Of a DNA stretch of 38,296 nt, positions 7,247 to 15,692 are shown piece after piece. Origin of the DNA: Gemmatimonadota bacterium. GTDB lineage: Bacteria > Gemmatimonadota > Gemmatimonadetes > Gemmatimonadales > GWC2-71-9. Location of the stretch: contig QHUU01000067.1 of assembly GCA_003222155.1 (NCBI GenBank), positions 1-38,296 on the forward strand, in the 5' to 3' direction. Made by a program: the position numbers and the translations under genes. The notes under the pieces were generated by a model. The model was given only the letters and a program-made list of their open reading frames with translations. It ran no database searches and was not told where the DNA came from. The stretch's first letter is position 1. Each line of letters begins with the position of its first letter.

Positions 7247-8629
7247 TCACGTGTCCGGGTCGACACGCTCCCGGCTGATTTCATGGCGACGCATGATTTT
7301 CAGGAGACTCGCGTGGTCGGCGAGGCCAAGCGCGCGGGCAGTGCGCGTGATATGCCAGTCGTTCCGCTCCAGGGCCGCGACGATGATCTGGCGCTCGGCT
7401 TCCGCCTTGCGGGCCTGGAAGCTGGTGGGCGTCGCGCCCGGCGGCCCCTCCGCGGGCGCCGCCGCCTCGCGGATCTCGGCGGGTACGTCGTCGAGCCGGA
7501 TCATGTCGCCGTCGGCGGCGATGACCATGCGCTCGACGGCGTTGCGCAGCTCGCGCACGTTGTTCCGTCGCCACTCGTACGTCATGAGACACTCGAGTGC
7601 GGCGGGGTCGAGCCGTTTGGGCCGCATCCCGAAGCGGGCGCAGGTGGAGCCGAGTAGGTGGTCGACCAGGGCCGGAAGGTCGGAACGGCGCTCGCGCAGC
7701 GGCGGGACGGGCACTAGGTGCACGTTGAGTCGATAGTACAGATCCTGGCGGAATTTGCCCGCGGCGATCTCGGCATCGAGGTCGCGGTTGGTGGCGGCCA
7801 CGACCCGGGCGTCCACCGCGATGGTGCGGTTGCCGCCGAGCCGGGTGACCTGCCGCTGCTCGATGACCCGCAGCAGCTTGGCCTGCGCGGCGAGCGGCAG
7901 CTCGCCGATCTCGTCGAGGAACAGCGTTCCACGCGAAGCGGCTTCGAACGCCCCCTTGCGCAGCGCGTGGGCTCCCGTGAACGCCCCGCGCTCGTGTCCG
8001 AACAGCTCGTCCTCCACCAGGTTTTCCGGGAGGGCCCCGGCGTTGAGGGCGACGAACGGGCCGGCGGGGTTCGCCCCGAGCCGGTGGAGCTCGTGGGCGA
8101 CCAGCTCCTTCCCGGACCCGCTCTCGCCGGTGATCAGGACGGGGCTCGGGATCTTGGCCACGCGCGCGATGGTGTCCGCGAGCTGTCGCATGGGGGCGCT
8201 CGCGCCCACGAGCGCTGCCTCGGTCCTGAGCCGCCGCTCGAGCGCCGTGACCTGCCCGGTGAGCCGCGCCCGCTCCAGCGCATTTTCGACTTCACGCACC
8301 ACTCGCTCCATCGGCTCGGCCTTGTCGATGAAGCCTTGCGCGCCGAGCCGGATCGCCTGGACGCAGCGGTCGTAGTTCCCCGTGCCCGTATAGACGATCA
8401 CCGGCGGGCGGCTGTCGCGGCGCGCCATGTGGCGCAGCACCTCGAAGCCGTCCATGCCCGGCATCTCGAGGTCGAGCAGCATGCAGTCGACCGCCTCGCG
8501 CTCGAGCAGGTCGAGCGCTTCGCGGCCACTCCCGGCGACGAGGGTCTCGTAGCCGCCGACGCGCTTCAGGTCGTAGGCGTACTGGTCCGCCATGGCGGAC
8601 ACGTCGTCGACGACGAGCACCACGGTCAT
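7247..8629 (-). CDS. NtrC-family sigma-54-dependent response regulator
   Basis: A 460-residue three-domain regulator. The receiver domain (about 3-115) has the acidic pair Asp8-Asp9, the phospho-acceptor Asp53 in DCMLLDLEMPGMDG and the Lys of FIDKAEP. The central AAA+ domain has the Walker A GESGSGKE, the sigma-54 contact loop GERGAFTGA in the form GHERGAFTGAH, and a Walker B FLDEIGELP. The C-terminal Fis-type helix-turn-helix is ERNDWHITRTARALGL...SLLKIMRRHEI. It therefore remodels sigma-54 RNA polymerase when phosphorylated. ATG 8627-8629 overlaps the TGA of the kinase gene (ATGA), so the two are co-translated and the kinase is its cognate partner. The longer open frame upstream is antisense-like read-through and was not used. 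The target genes are not visible in this window. Confidence 0.93.
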   Translation of the reverse strand: MTVVLVVDDVSAMADQYAYDLKRVGGYETLVAGSGREALDLLEREAVDCMLLDLEMPGMDGFEVLRHMARRDSRPPVIVYTGTGNYDRCVQAIRLGAQGFIDKAEPMERVVREVENALERARLTGQVTALERRLRTEAALVGASAPMRQLADTIARVAKIPSPVLITGESGSGKELVAHELHRLGANPAGPFVALNAGALPENLVEDELFGHERGAFTGAHALRKGAFEAASRGTLFLDEIGELPLAAQAKLLRVIEQRQVTRLGGNRTIAVDARVVAATNRDLDAEIAAGKFRQDLYYRLNVHLVPVPPLRERRSDLPALVDHLLGSTCARFGMRPKRLDPAALECLMTYEWRRNNVRELRNAVERMVIAADGDMIRLDDVPAEIREAAAPAEGPPGATPTSFQARKAEAERQIIVAALERNDWHITRTARALGLADHASLLKIMRRHEISRERVDPDT

Positions 8630-10305
8630 GCCGCGGCTCCCGGCAAGTCCACGATGAAGCGGCTCCCCGCGCCCGGTTGCGTCTCCACCCGCAGCACACC
8701 GTTCGCGTCCAGCACGAGCCGGCGCACGATCGACAGGCCGAGACCCGTGCCGCCGGGCTTGGTGGAATAGAAGTCGTCGAAGGCGCGATCCAGCTCGACC
8801 TGCGTCATCCCCTTGCCCGTGTCCGCGACGGTGATGCGGACCGTGGGCCGGCCGTTCGTGGGCGCGCCCGCCACGGCCGAGATCGTCACCGTGCCGGGGC
8901 GGGCCTCGAGGCTGTCCACCGCGTTGCCGACGAGGTTTTCGAGGATGCGCCGCAGCACGAGCTGGTCGGCACAGATGAGTGGGAGGTTGTCGGCCAGGTC
9001 CGCCCGCAGCTCGACGGCTGCGTTGGCGCCCAGGCGCCCGATTGTTTCCCGGATGACCTGGGTCACGTCGCACGGCTCGCGCGCCGGCGCCGGATAGAGG
9101 CGGGCGTAGTTGCCGGCGAGGTTCTCGAGATACGAGATGCTCGCCTCTACGGTCCCCTGGCGCTCCCGAAACACCGCGGTGAGTCGGTCGGGCTCGGTCG
9201 TGGCGGTCTCCGTGAAGTGCCGGAACACATTGCGGATGGGCGTGAGGCCGTTCTTGATGTCGTGATTCACCTGACGGGCGAGGTCGCCCATGGCGATTCG
9301 CCGCTCCGCCTCCCGCAGGTTGGCTGCTCCGGCGCGGAGCCGCTCGGTCATCGTCCCGAGCAGCCGGTTGAGCGCCCCGATCTCGTCGGCGCGCTCGCTG
9401 TCGAAGGCCACGTCCAGCCGGTCCATGTCGATCTGCGCGGTCTTGCGGGCGAGCGCGGTGAGCGGCCGGCTGATGCGCAGCGACAACCAGCCGCCCAAGA
9501 GCAGCGCGATCGCGCCGGCCAAGAGCACCGCGGCGAGGAACGCCACGTCGACCCCCCGGCGCAGCGCGGTGACGGACCCGAGCGAATGGCTCACGACGAT
9601 GCGTGCCGGACGCAGCACGCCCCCCGAATCGCTCTCCAGCACGAACGGCAGCGAGACCTCGCTCAGCACCGCTGCGGCGGACGCGGCCGCGGGAACGCTG
9701 TCGGTGGGCAGGCGCACGGCGACCACGAGCTCGGAGTCCGGCGTCAGTGCAGCGAGGTACGAGGAGTCGAGCGCGATCCCACCGACCAGCGTGAATCGCC
9801 TGCCGGCCAGGCGCAGCGAGTCGAGGCGGGCGATCGCGAGCATCGGCGCTTCGGGCGTACGCGCCCGGATGAGCGCGATGCCGCCCTGCGCGGCGGCGAG
9901 CGCGCGGGGCAGCGCGGGCTCGAGCCGGTCGTATTCGTTGCGGAAGTGCCCCGAGCTCACGATGCGGCCCTGATCGTCCTGGATCTGCAGCATCGACAAG
10001 CCCGCGAACCGCATCGCTCCGCCCGCATAGTCAAGCAGGTAGGTGCGGTCACCCCCCTGAAGCGCCGCCGCTCGGAACCGGTTGTCCGCCGCAATGGCGT
10101 TGGTCAGGGCGTCGAGCCGGCGCGCGATTGCGGCACCGTCCCGGGTCAGGTGGGCGCGGATCACCGCCGCCAGCGTGGTGACGCGCTGCTGGTACTCGGC
10201 CGTCAGGCGGCTGGCCATCTCGGTACGCACGCGTACCCCGAAGACCGCGAGGGGCACGAATACGACCACGCCGAACCCGACGAGGATGCGGGTCCGGAAT
10301 GTCAT
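8626..10305 (-). CDS. NtrY-like membrane sensor histidine kinase
   Basis: A 559-residue kinase. Membrane segments at about 8-24 and 253-273 flank a roughly 230-residue extracytoplasmic sensor domain. A HAMP linker follows (about 274-325). The dimerisation box is QVNHDIKNGLTPIRN with His348, a form typical of NtrY/NtrB-like kinases. The ATPase domain has an N box (LENLVGNAVDSLE), a G1 box (VADTGKGM) and a G2 box (KPGGTGLGLSIV). It phosphorylates the NtrC-like regulator encoded next, with a 4-nt overlap. Its own ATG (10303-10305) overlaps the stop of the upstream solute-binding lipoprotein gene, so all three are one translational unit. The nature of the signal is not known; the binding protein is the obvious candidate for detecting it. 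Confidence 0.93.
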   Translation of the reverse strand: MTFRTRILVGFGVVVFVPLAVFGVRVRTEMASRLTAEYQQRVTTLAAVIRAHLTRDGAAIARRLDALTNAIAADNRFRAAALQGGDRTYLLDYAGGAMRFAGLSMLQIQDDQGRIVSSGHFRNEYDRLEPALPRALAAAQGGIALIRARTPEAPMLAIARLDSLRLAGRRFTLVGGIALDSSYLAALTPDSELVVAVRLPTDSVPAAASAAAVLSEVSLPFVLESDSGGVLRPARIVVSHSLGSVTALRRGVDVAFLAAVLLAGAIALLLGGWLSLRISRPLTALARKTAQIDMDRLDVAFDSERADEIGALNRLLGTMTERLRAGAANLREAERRIAMGDLARQVNHDIKNGLTPIRNVFRHFTETATTEPDRLTAVFRERQGTVEASISYLENLAGNYARLYPAPAREPCDVTQVIRETIGRLGANAAVELRADLADNLPLICADQLVLRRILENLVGNAVDSLEARPGTVTISAVAGAPTNGRPTVRITVADTGKGMTQVELDRAFDDFYSTKPGGTGLGLSIVRRLVLDANGVLRVETQPGAGSRFIVDLPGAAA

Positions 10306-11606
10306 CGCGGGAGGACGTGGGGCGTGCCGTCCCAGTCGACCTGCAGGGGAGGGAGGCCCCGGCGCACCACGGCGTGGGGGCGGACGTCCAGCAACGGCTC
10401 CACGGTACCGGTCCAACTCCAGGGCGGCAGCTCCAGCGCCGCCCGGCAGACGTCGAACACCCGGCGCCGGATCGGCACCACGTACGCGGCGTCGCCGCCC
10501 GCCCGCAGCGCGGCCGTGAACGCGGCCGTCGCGAGCCCCGTTGCCGCGGCGCGATTCCCCAGCGCCCCCAGACCGACGAGACGCGCGGCCAGGTCGGCGG
10601 CGTTCCGGTCGGCCTGATCGTACACGACGTGCTGGCGCCGGGGGGCGGACACGGTCGTGTCGCGGATCATCGGCAACCCGCACGCCTCCAGATCCGCGAG
10701 CCAGAAGCGGCCGCCGGCCCATTCGGCCGGCCGGGCGTCGAGGTGCACGGCGTCGCGCAGGCTCTCGCGCCGGATGTCGGCGAGGCCGTCGGGGTGTCCG
10801 GGCACGAGCAGCACGTACGTGCGGTTCCAGTCGAGCGGAATGTCGACGTACCCCGGTCGCGTGGCGGCGTACTCGAGCACGGTGGGGTCGCCGGTGATCA
10901 CCAGGTCCGACCCCTGGTCGAGCGCGTCGCGCGTGCGGCCGGCCGGGAGGGTGGCGACCCGGAGGACGGGCAGGGCGCCGCGCCGCACCGGCACGGCCGA
11001 CAGGACGCCCGCCGCGTCGGTCTCGCTCACCCAGTGGCCGCCCGTGCCGATGGGCCAATCGCCTCCGGGGGCCCGCTTCGTCACCGCGAGCGCGGGGTCG
11101 GCGAGCGGCTGGAACGGCGCTGCCGGCGGCCGCACGGCGATGGTGTGGTCGCTCAGGACGGTGGCGGACTGCGCGAACGTCGAGTCGTGCGCCCGCCAGG
11201 CGGCGACGACGTCGCGAGCCGTAACCGGTGCACCGTCCCAGAAGCGGGCGTCGTCCCGCAGCGTGAAGGTCCAGCGGTCTCCCGATCCCTCCCACGACTG
11301 GGCGAGCCCGGGAAGCACTCGCCCCGCGCAGTCCACGCGAATCAGCGTCTCGTACAGCTCCGCGAACACGAACCGCTCGGCGTCGTTGCGCGCCAGGGGA
11401 GCATGCGCCGGGTCGATGGGCTCGGCGAGTGCGACCTCAACTGTGTCGCGCTTCGACGCGGGGCCGGGCGCGATGCGGCAGGTCGTATCGGACGGCGCCG
11501 CGCCGGGCGCCGGCAGCGCCGGTGCGGGAGCAGGCGCCGGGGGGCCGGCCCGACAGGCCGCGGCGAGCAGCGCCGCGAACAGCGCGTGGCGGTGAGAAGA
11601 GATCAT
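10302..11606 (-). CDS. Family-5 extracellular solute-binding lipoprotein
   Basis: A 434-residue protein of the peptide/nickel (SBP_bac_5) binding-protein family, about 80-100 residues shorter than typical members. The N-terminus MISSHRHALFAALLAAACRAG is a lipoprotein signal with Cys at residue 18, then a Pro/Ala-rich linker. The family core is seen in VEVALAEPIDPAHAPLARNDAERFVFAELYETLIRVD, LPGLAQSWEGSGDRWTFTLRDDARFWDGAPVTARDVVAAW and RNRTYVLLVPGH-like text. There is no permease or ATPase gene nearby; it is followed, with 4-nt overlaps, by a kinase and its regulator. It may therefore act as a ligand-binding sensor rather than a transporter part. The ATG at 11604-11606 lacks a clear Shine-Dalgarno sequence; a GTG at 11646-11648 would add 14 residues. 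Confidence 0.75.
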   Translation of the reverse strand: MISSHRHALFAALLAAACRAGPPAPAPAPALPAPGAAPSDTTCRIAPGPASKRDTVEVALAEPIDPAHAPLARNDAERFVFAELYETLIRVDCAGRVLPGLAQSWEGSGDRWTFTLRDDARFWDGAPVTARDVVAAWRAHDSTFAQSATVLSDHTIAVRPPAAPFQPLADPALAVTKRAPGGDWPIGTGGHWVSETDAAGVLSAVPVRRGALPVLRVATLPAGRTRDALDQGSDLVITGDPTVLEYAATRPGYVDIPLDWNRTYVLLVPGHPDGLADIRRESLRDAVHLDARPAEWAGGRFWLADLEACGLPMIRDTTVSAPRRQHVVYDQADRNAADLAARLVGLGALGNRAAATGLATAAFTAALRAGGDAAYVVPIRRRVFDVCRAALELPPWSWTGTVEPLLDVRPHAVVRRGLPPLQVDWDGTPHVLPR

Positions 11607-11627
11607 CGGCGGGCTCTGGTTCCGGGA

Positions 11628-11642
11628 ATCGTTCCGAACGAT
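11628..11642. promoter_or_regulatory. 15-bp palindrome before the sensing operon
   Basis: ATCGTTC-C-GAACGAT is a perfect inverted repeat with 7-bp arms and a single central base, about 22 bp upstream of the solute-binding lipoprotein start. Its size and symmetry suit a dimeric repressor or activator site. It falls inside the reading frame if the alternative GTG start is the true one. No regulator is assigned. Confidence 0.35.
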
Positions 11643-11672
11643 ACCCACTCCCGGAAGCCCGAGCCAGCGCGG

Positions 11673-12065
11673 CTATGAGGGCCGCTTCCGGTCCATCAGG
11701 GCGAGCACGTTTCCTTCCGTGTCGCGGAAGTCGGCCAGCCAGAGCTCGTAGTCCGGCGCCCGGTGCACGAGATGCGGCTGGGTGATGAAATCCACGCCCC
11801 GATCACGCAACGTCGCGTGCGCGAGCGCGATGTCGGGGACGAGGTAGTAGAGCAGCGATGCCGCGTGATCGAACTCGGCTGTCTCGGCGAGCCCGAGCAT
11901 GACCGTCGTCGCGCCGCACTGGAAGAAAGCCATGCGGGGCACCTGAAAGAGGAACGGCATGCCGAGCGTGTCGCGGTAGAAGCGGACGGCGCGATCGAGG
12001 TCCTTCGCGCGGACGAAGATTTGACCGATCGAGGAGAGGCCGAACCGCGGAGTAGTAGAGGCCAT
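11673..12065 (-). CDS. VOC-family (glyoxalase/dioxygenase fold) protein
   Basis: A 130-residue protein spanning one vicinal-oxygen-chelate unit. IGQIFVRAKDLDRAVRFYRDTLGMPFLFQVPRMAFFQCG (residues 14-52) and the C-terminal LWLADFRDTEGNVLALMDRK (about 108-127) are the standard first and last strands. Such proteins include glyoxalase I, ring-cleaving dioxygenases and antibiotic-binding proteins; most small single-unit members have no known substrate and this one cannot be specified. The start at 12063-12065 follows GGGAGGGAG. It lies 40 nt downstream of aguA on the same strand, so it may be the last gene of that operon. Confidence 0.8.
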   Translation of the reverse strand: MASTTPRFGLSSIGQIFVRAKDLDRAVRFYRDTLGMPFLFQVPRMAFFQCGATTVMLGLAETAEFDHAASLLYYLVPDIALAHATLRDRGVDFITQPHLVHRAPDYELWLADFRDTEGNVLALMDRKRPS

Positions 12066-12105
12066 AGTACTCCCTCCCGTTTGCCCCGGGCGCCAGCCCG
12101 GGGAT

Positions 12106-13194
12106 TCACAATCCCGCGGCGTGGAGTGCCGGCTCCTGCTGCGTGAGACAGTGAAGGGTGCCGAGCCCCCACACCAAATCCACCGCATGTATGCCCACCA
12201 CCGGCCGATCCTTGATCAGCTCGGCGAGCACTCCGAGCGCCGCCCGGTCGTTCGGATCGTTGAACGTCGGAACGAGCACGGCCGCATTGGCGATGTAGAA
12301 GTTCGCGTAGCTCGCCGGCAGGCGCTGGCCGGCGAAATACAGCGGCGCGGGCATGGGAAGATCGACGACTTCGATCTTGGAGCCGTCCTCGAGACGCATG
12401 CCCTCGAGCCGCTCGCGGTTCTCCGCGAGGGGTCGGTAGTTCACGTCCTGCGGGTCGGTTTCCCGGCATAGCACGACGGTGCCAGGATTGAGGAAGCGAC
12501 ACACGTCGTCCACGTGCCCGTGGGTGTCGTCTCCCGCGATGCCGGCCCCTAGCCACAGGACGTTCGTCGCCCCGAGGTACTCCCGCAGTACCGCCTCGAG
12601 CTCGGAGCGCGACAGGCCCGGGTTGCGGACCTGCACCGTGGGGTCGAGCAGGCATTGCTCCGTCGTGAGGAGCGAGCCCCGGCCGTTGACGTCGATACTC
12701 CCGCCCTCGAGCACCACCTCTCGGCGTGCCCCCCCGACGCGCGCGGGAACGAGCGGCAGCTCGAGCCGCGCGGCAACGCGCTCCGGGATGCGGTCGTCTT
12801 TCTTCCAATCGGGATACTTGGCCCACGCATTGAAGCGGAACCGCGCAATCGCCACGTCGGGCCGCGGGCCCCCCCCCGTCCGGCGCACGAACAGCGGCCC
12901 GAAGTCGCGAGTCCAGCCGCGATCGGTCGGAAAGCGGAAAAACTCCACCCGGCCGCCGTCCACGCCCGCCCGCTCCAGTACGCTCCGCGCCTTGCGCTGG
13001 TGCGCGGCCGAGTTCACGAGCACCCGCACGATCTCGCCCGGTGTCAACTTGCGGACGATCTCGGCGTAGACCCAGGGGATCGGCCCCAGGCGGCCGGGCC
13101 AGTCGCTCGCGTTGTGGGGCCAGCCGATCCATGTGGCGTGGTGCCGTTCCCACTCGGCGGGCATGTGAAGCCCGAGGGAGCCGGGAGTCTTCAC
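12106..13194 (-). CDS. aguA: Agmatine deiminase
   Basis: A 362-residue guanidine-modifying enzyme that hydrolyses agmatine to N-carbamoylputrescine and ammonia in the cytoplasm. Family marks are MPAEWERHHATWIGWPHN at the N-terminus, TDRGWTRDFGPLFV (about 90-103), LEGGSIDVNGRGSLLTTEQCLL, GDDTHGHVDDVCRF with the catalytic Asp/His pair, and the C-terminal nucleophile Cys349 in GLGTLHCLTQQEP. The length is normal. It starts 5 nt after the end of aguB, so the two consecutive steps are made from one message. The product feeds AguB to give putrescine, so the pair forms the ornithine-decarboxylase-independent route to polyamines. No arginine decarboxylase is in the window. Confidence 0.95.
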   Translation of the reverse strand: MKTPGSLGLHMPAEWERHHATWIGWPHNASDWPGRLGPIPWVYAEIVRKLTPGEIVRVLVNSAAHQRKARSVLERAGVDGGRVEFFRFPTDRGWTRDFGPLFVRRTGGGPRPDVAIARFRFNAWAKYPDWKKDDRIPERVAARLELPLVPARVGGARREVVLEGGSIDVNGRGSLLTTEQCLLDPTVQVRNPGLSRSELEAVLREYLGATNVLWLGAGIAGDDTHGHVDDVCRFLNPGTVVLCRETDPQDVNYRPLAENRERLEGMRLEDGSKIEVVDLPMPAPLYFAGQRLPASYANFYIANAAVLVPTFNDPNDRAALGVLAELIKDRPVVGIHAVDLVWGLGTLHCLTQQEPALHAAGL

Positions 13195-13199
13195 GCCGG

Positions 13200-14111
13200 C
13201 TAGGAAGCGTCGCCGAGATAGCGACTGACGATCCCGCCGTAGGCGTCGATGCGGCGGTCCCGCAGGAACGGCCAGCCGCGCCGCACCTCCTCGATCCGTG
13301 CGAGATCCACCTGCGCGAGGACGATCGCTTCCCGGTCAGCCGGTGCCTCCGCCACGACGGTGCCGAACGGATCGGCGATGAAGGACGATCCCCAGAACTC
13401 GAGTCCCTCCATCGCGGTGCCTTCGGGGCGCTCGCGGCCGACCCGGTTTACCGCCGCCACGTAGCACCCGTTCGCGATCGCGTGGCTGCGCTGGATGGTG
13501 CGCCACGCGTCGAGCTGCTCCTTCCCGTGGGCGTCCTTCTCGGCCGGGTGCCAGCCGATCGCCGTGGGATAGAACAGCACGTTGGCGCCCTGCAGCGCGG
13601 TGAGCCGGGCGCCTTCGGGATACCACTGATCCCAGCATACCAGCGTGCCGATGCGTCCGACGCGCGTGTCGAACGCGCGGAATCCGAGATCTCCCGGCGT
13701 GAAGTAGAACTTCTCGTAGTACGCGGGGTCGTCCGGGATGTGCATCTTGCGGTAGACCCCGACCAGGCGGCCGTCCGCGTCGATTACCGCGGCGCTGTTG
13801 TGGTACAGACCGGGAGCGCGACGCTCGAACAGGGGCGCGATCACGACGACGCCCGCCCGTTGTGCCGCCCGCCCCAGCGCCTCGGTACTGGGCCCCGGCA
13901 CCGGTTCGGCGAGATCGAACAGGGCCGCGTCCTCGCGCTGTGCGAAGTACTGCGAGCGAAACAGCTCCGGGAGGCACACCAGCGCGGCGCCCGCCGCTCG
14001 GGCCTCTGCGACCTTCGCGATCGCCTTGGCGAGGTTCGCGGCGGGATCGGCGGACATCGCCATCTGTACGAGCCCGATGGTGTATTGCTTCGGCGGCGAC
14101 GCGTCGCTCAT
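13200..14111 (-). CDS. aguB: N-carbamoylputrescine amidase
   Basis: A 303-residue carbon-nitrogen hydrolase of the nitrilase superfamily that splits N-carbamoylputrescine into putrescine, CO2 and ammonia. The catalytic triad is Glu49 (LPELF), Lys122 (YRKMHIPDDP) and Cys159 (VCWDQWYPEGAR). The sequence around the Lys and Cys (HIPDDPAYYEKFYFTPGD and CWDQWYPEGARL) is that of AguB rather than of beta-ureidopropionase or plain nitrilases. It is first in a two-gene unit with aguA 5 nt downstream. The ATG at 14109-14111 has no strong Shine-Dalgarno sequence. The neighbour aguA makes the assignment secure. Confidence 0.95.
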   Translation of the reverse strand: MSDASPPKQYTIGLVQMAMSADPAANLAKAIAKVAEARAAGAALVCLPELFRSQYFAQREDAALFDLAEPVPGPSTEALGRAAQRAGVVVIAPLFERRAPGLYHNSAAVIDADGRLVGVYRKMHIPDDPAYYEKFYFTPGDLGFRAFDTRVGRIGTLVCWDQWYPEGARLTALQGANVLFYPTAIGWHPAEKDAHGKEQLDAWRTIQRSHAIANGCYVAAVNRVGRERPEGTAMEGLEFWGSSFIADPFGTVVAEAPADREAIVLAQVDLARIEEVRRGWPFLRDRRIDAYGGIVSRYLGDAS

Positions 14112-14168
14112 GGGGGAGAACAGTACAAGGGCCCTCGGTCCTGCGACAGACCGCTTCGCTCCTGGAGC

Positions 14169-14948
14169 TCAGGGATTGACGACTTCGAACGGGGTCTCCA
14201 CCCGATAGTCGGCGACCCCGCACAGAGTCACGTTCGCGACGTAGCGGCCGGCGACCGGCGCGGCATCGTGCGGGATCGGAATGAAGCGGCGCAACAGGCC
14301 GCCCAGCCGGATGACGATGCGCTCGCGGTTGCCGGTGGGCGCGGGCAGGGACGTGTGCCAGCCGCCGTTGTCGCCCCCGCTACCGCGGTCATTGTCGCGC
14401 TGCACGCGTACGCACACGACGTCGTTGGTCGGGAGCATGAAGTCGAGCTGTGTCTGGCCGTGATTGTAGACCGTGTACATCAACAGGGGCTGCACGCCGG
14501 TCGGCTGGCCATCGTCGGCGCGCCACGCGAAACGGTTCGGGATGGCGGCGAGGGTCACGACCGCCAATTGCGAGAAGGACAGCTGGACCGTGTTCCGTCG
14601 TGTGCCGGGGGGCTCCAACTCCCGCAGGCGCTCGATCGCGATACCCGCCCCTCCGGGGACGGCGGGGGAGAGCGTCACCCGACCGGCGACCTCCACGAAG
14701 CGGCCGTCCATTCTTGCCCAGCGGGCGCCGGCGTCCGCGGCGGCCAGCAGGCCGATGTGCCGACCGGCGGCAGTCACGGGCTGCGGGAGCAGGAGGGTCC
14801 ACCGGCCGGAGTCACCTGCTTGCAGGAAGCCGTACACCGTGACCGCCGTGTCCGAGCCGGCCTGCGCGGGGCACGGCCTCACGGGGGCGGCGAGCAGCGC
14901 GAGCCCTATGGTGCCGCACCATCGCGCGACCCACCCAGCCCGCCGCAT
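14169..14948 (-). CDS. Exported protein of unknown function, possibly BsuPI-like
   Basis: A 259-residue protein with a signal peptide (WCGTIGLALLAAPVRPCPAQA, cleavage after about residue 29). The first part (YGFLQAGDSGRWTLLLPQPVTAAGRHIGLL...MDGRFVEVAGRVTL) looks like an OB-fold-type domain, such as those that assess nucleic acid or ligand binding. The second (LLMYTVYNHGQTQLDFMLPTNDVVCVRVQRD) resembles the strand pattern of BsuPI-type proteinase inhibitor domains. Both resemblances are weak. It ends with GRYVANVTLCGVADYRVETPFEV, an Ig-like closing strand. It lies between an OmpR-type regulator and aguB, 60 and 57 nt from its neighbours. No function is proposed. Confidence 0.6.
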   Translation of the reverse strand: MRRAGWVARWCGTIGLALLAAPVRPCPAQAGSDTAVTVYGFLQAGDSGRWTLLLPQPVTAAGRHIGLLAAADAGARWARMDGRFVEVAGRVTLSPAVPGGAGIAIERLRELEPPGTRRNTVQLSFSQLAVVTLAAIPNRFAWRADDGQPTGVQPLLMYTVYNHGQTQLDFMLPTNDVVCVRVQRDNDRGSGGDNGGWHTSLPAPTGNRERIVIRLGGLLRRFIPIPHDAAPVAGRYVANVTLCGVADYRVETPFEVVNP

Positions 14949-15008
14949 CAGCGACGCTGGGCCTGCCAGCGGCGAGGATCAAACAAGGGCGGCGGGGAGC
15001 GTCATGGA

Positions 15009-15692
15009 CTACTTCTCCAGCCGGTAGCCGGCCTTGCGGACCGTGAGGATGTGCCGTGGCGCGGCGGGGTCCGCTTCGAGCTTGCGGCGCAGCTCGGCGA
15101 CGTGTGTGTCCACGGTGCGACTCAGCACCGCCGCGCTGTAGCCCCACACCTCGGTGAGCAGCTCCATGCGCGTCGCCACGGCCCCACGCCGCTGCAGCAG
15201 CGCCAGCAGCAGATCGAACTCCTTCGGGGTGAGCCCGACCGGTCGGCCGTCGCGCAGCACCGTGCGCGAGGCGGGGATCACCTCGATCGAGCCGAAGTGC
15301 TCCGGAGGGGCGGCGCCGCCGCCACTCGGCGCGGTGCGGCGGAGCAGGGCCTCCACGCGCGCCAGCAGCTCCAGGACGCCGAACGGCTTGGTGACGTAGT
15401 CATCCGCGCCGAGCCGCAGCCCGCGGACTTTGTCCGCCTCCTCGCCCCGGGCCGTGAGGATGAGAACCGGCATGCGGCGCCCCTCGTCGCGCAACGCGCG
15501 CAGCACGCGGTAGCCGTCCAGGCCGGGCAGCATCAGGTCCAGGATGATCAGGTCGGGGCCGCCGGCCCGCGCCCGCGTCAGGCCCTCGCTCCCATCCTCG
15601 ACGACCTCGACCTCGTAGCCCTCGATCTCGAGGTTGTTGCGCAGGCCGTACGCGAGATCGGGATTGTCCTCGACGACGAGAATCCGTGTCAT
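15009..15692 (-). CDS. OmpR/PhoB-family response regulator
   Basis: A 227-residue transcription factor. The receiver domain has the acidic Glu8-Asp9 pair, phospho-acceptor Asp52 in DLIILDLMLPGLDGY, the Thr of LTARGEE and the Lys of DDYVTKPFG. The C-terminal winged helix includes LTPKEFDLLLALLQRRGAVATRMELLTEVWGY and RTVDTHVAELRRKLE...ILTVRKAGYRL, standard for the family. The ATG at 15690-15692 overlaps the stop of the kinase gene by 4 nt, which pairs the two. Its targets are unknown. The downstream exported-protein gene is 60 nt away and may be co-transcribed. Confidence 0.95.
   Translation of the reverse strand: MTRILVVEDNPDLAYGLRNNLEIEGYEVEVVEDGSEGLTRARAGGPDLIILDLMLPGLDGYRVLRALRDEGRRMPVLILTARGEEADKVRGLRLGADDYVTKPFGVLELLARVEALLRRTAPSGGGAAPPEHFGSIEVIPASRTVLRDGRPVGLTPKEFDLLLALLQRRGAVATRMELLTEVWGYSAAVLSRTVDTHVAELRRKLEADPAAPRHILTVRKAGYRLEK

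Noticed and set aside
8626-11295. An 889-codon minus frame suggesting a much longer histidine kinase
   Set aside because: The part upstream of 10305 is a shadow of the solute-binding lipoprotein gene; the kinase itself starts at ATG 10303-10305, which overlaps that gene's stop.
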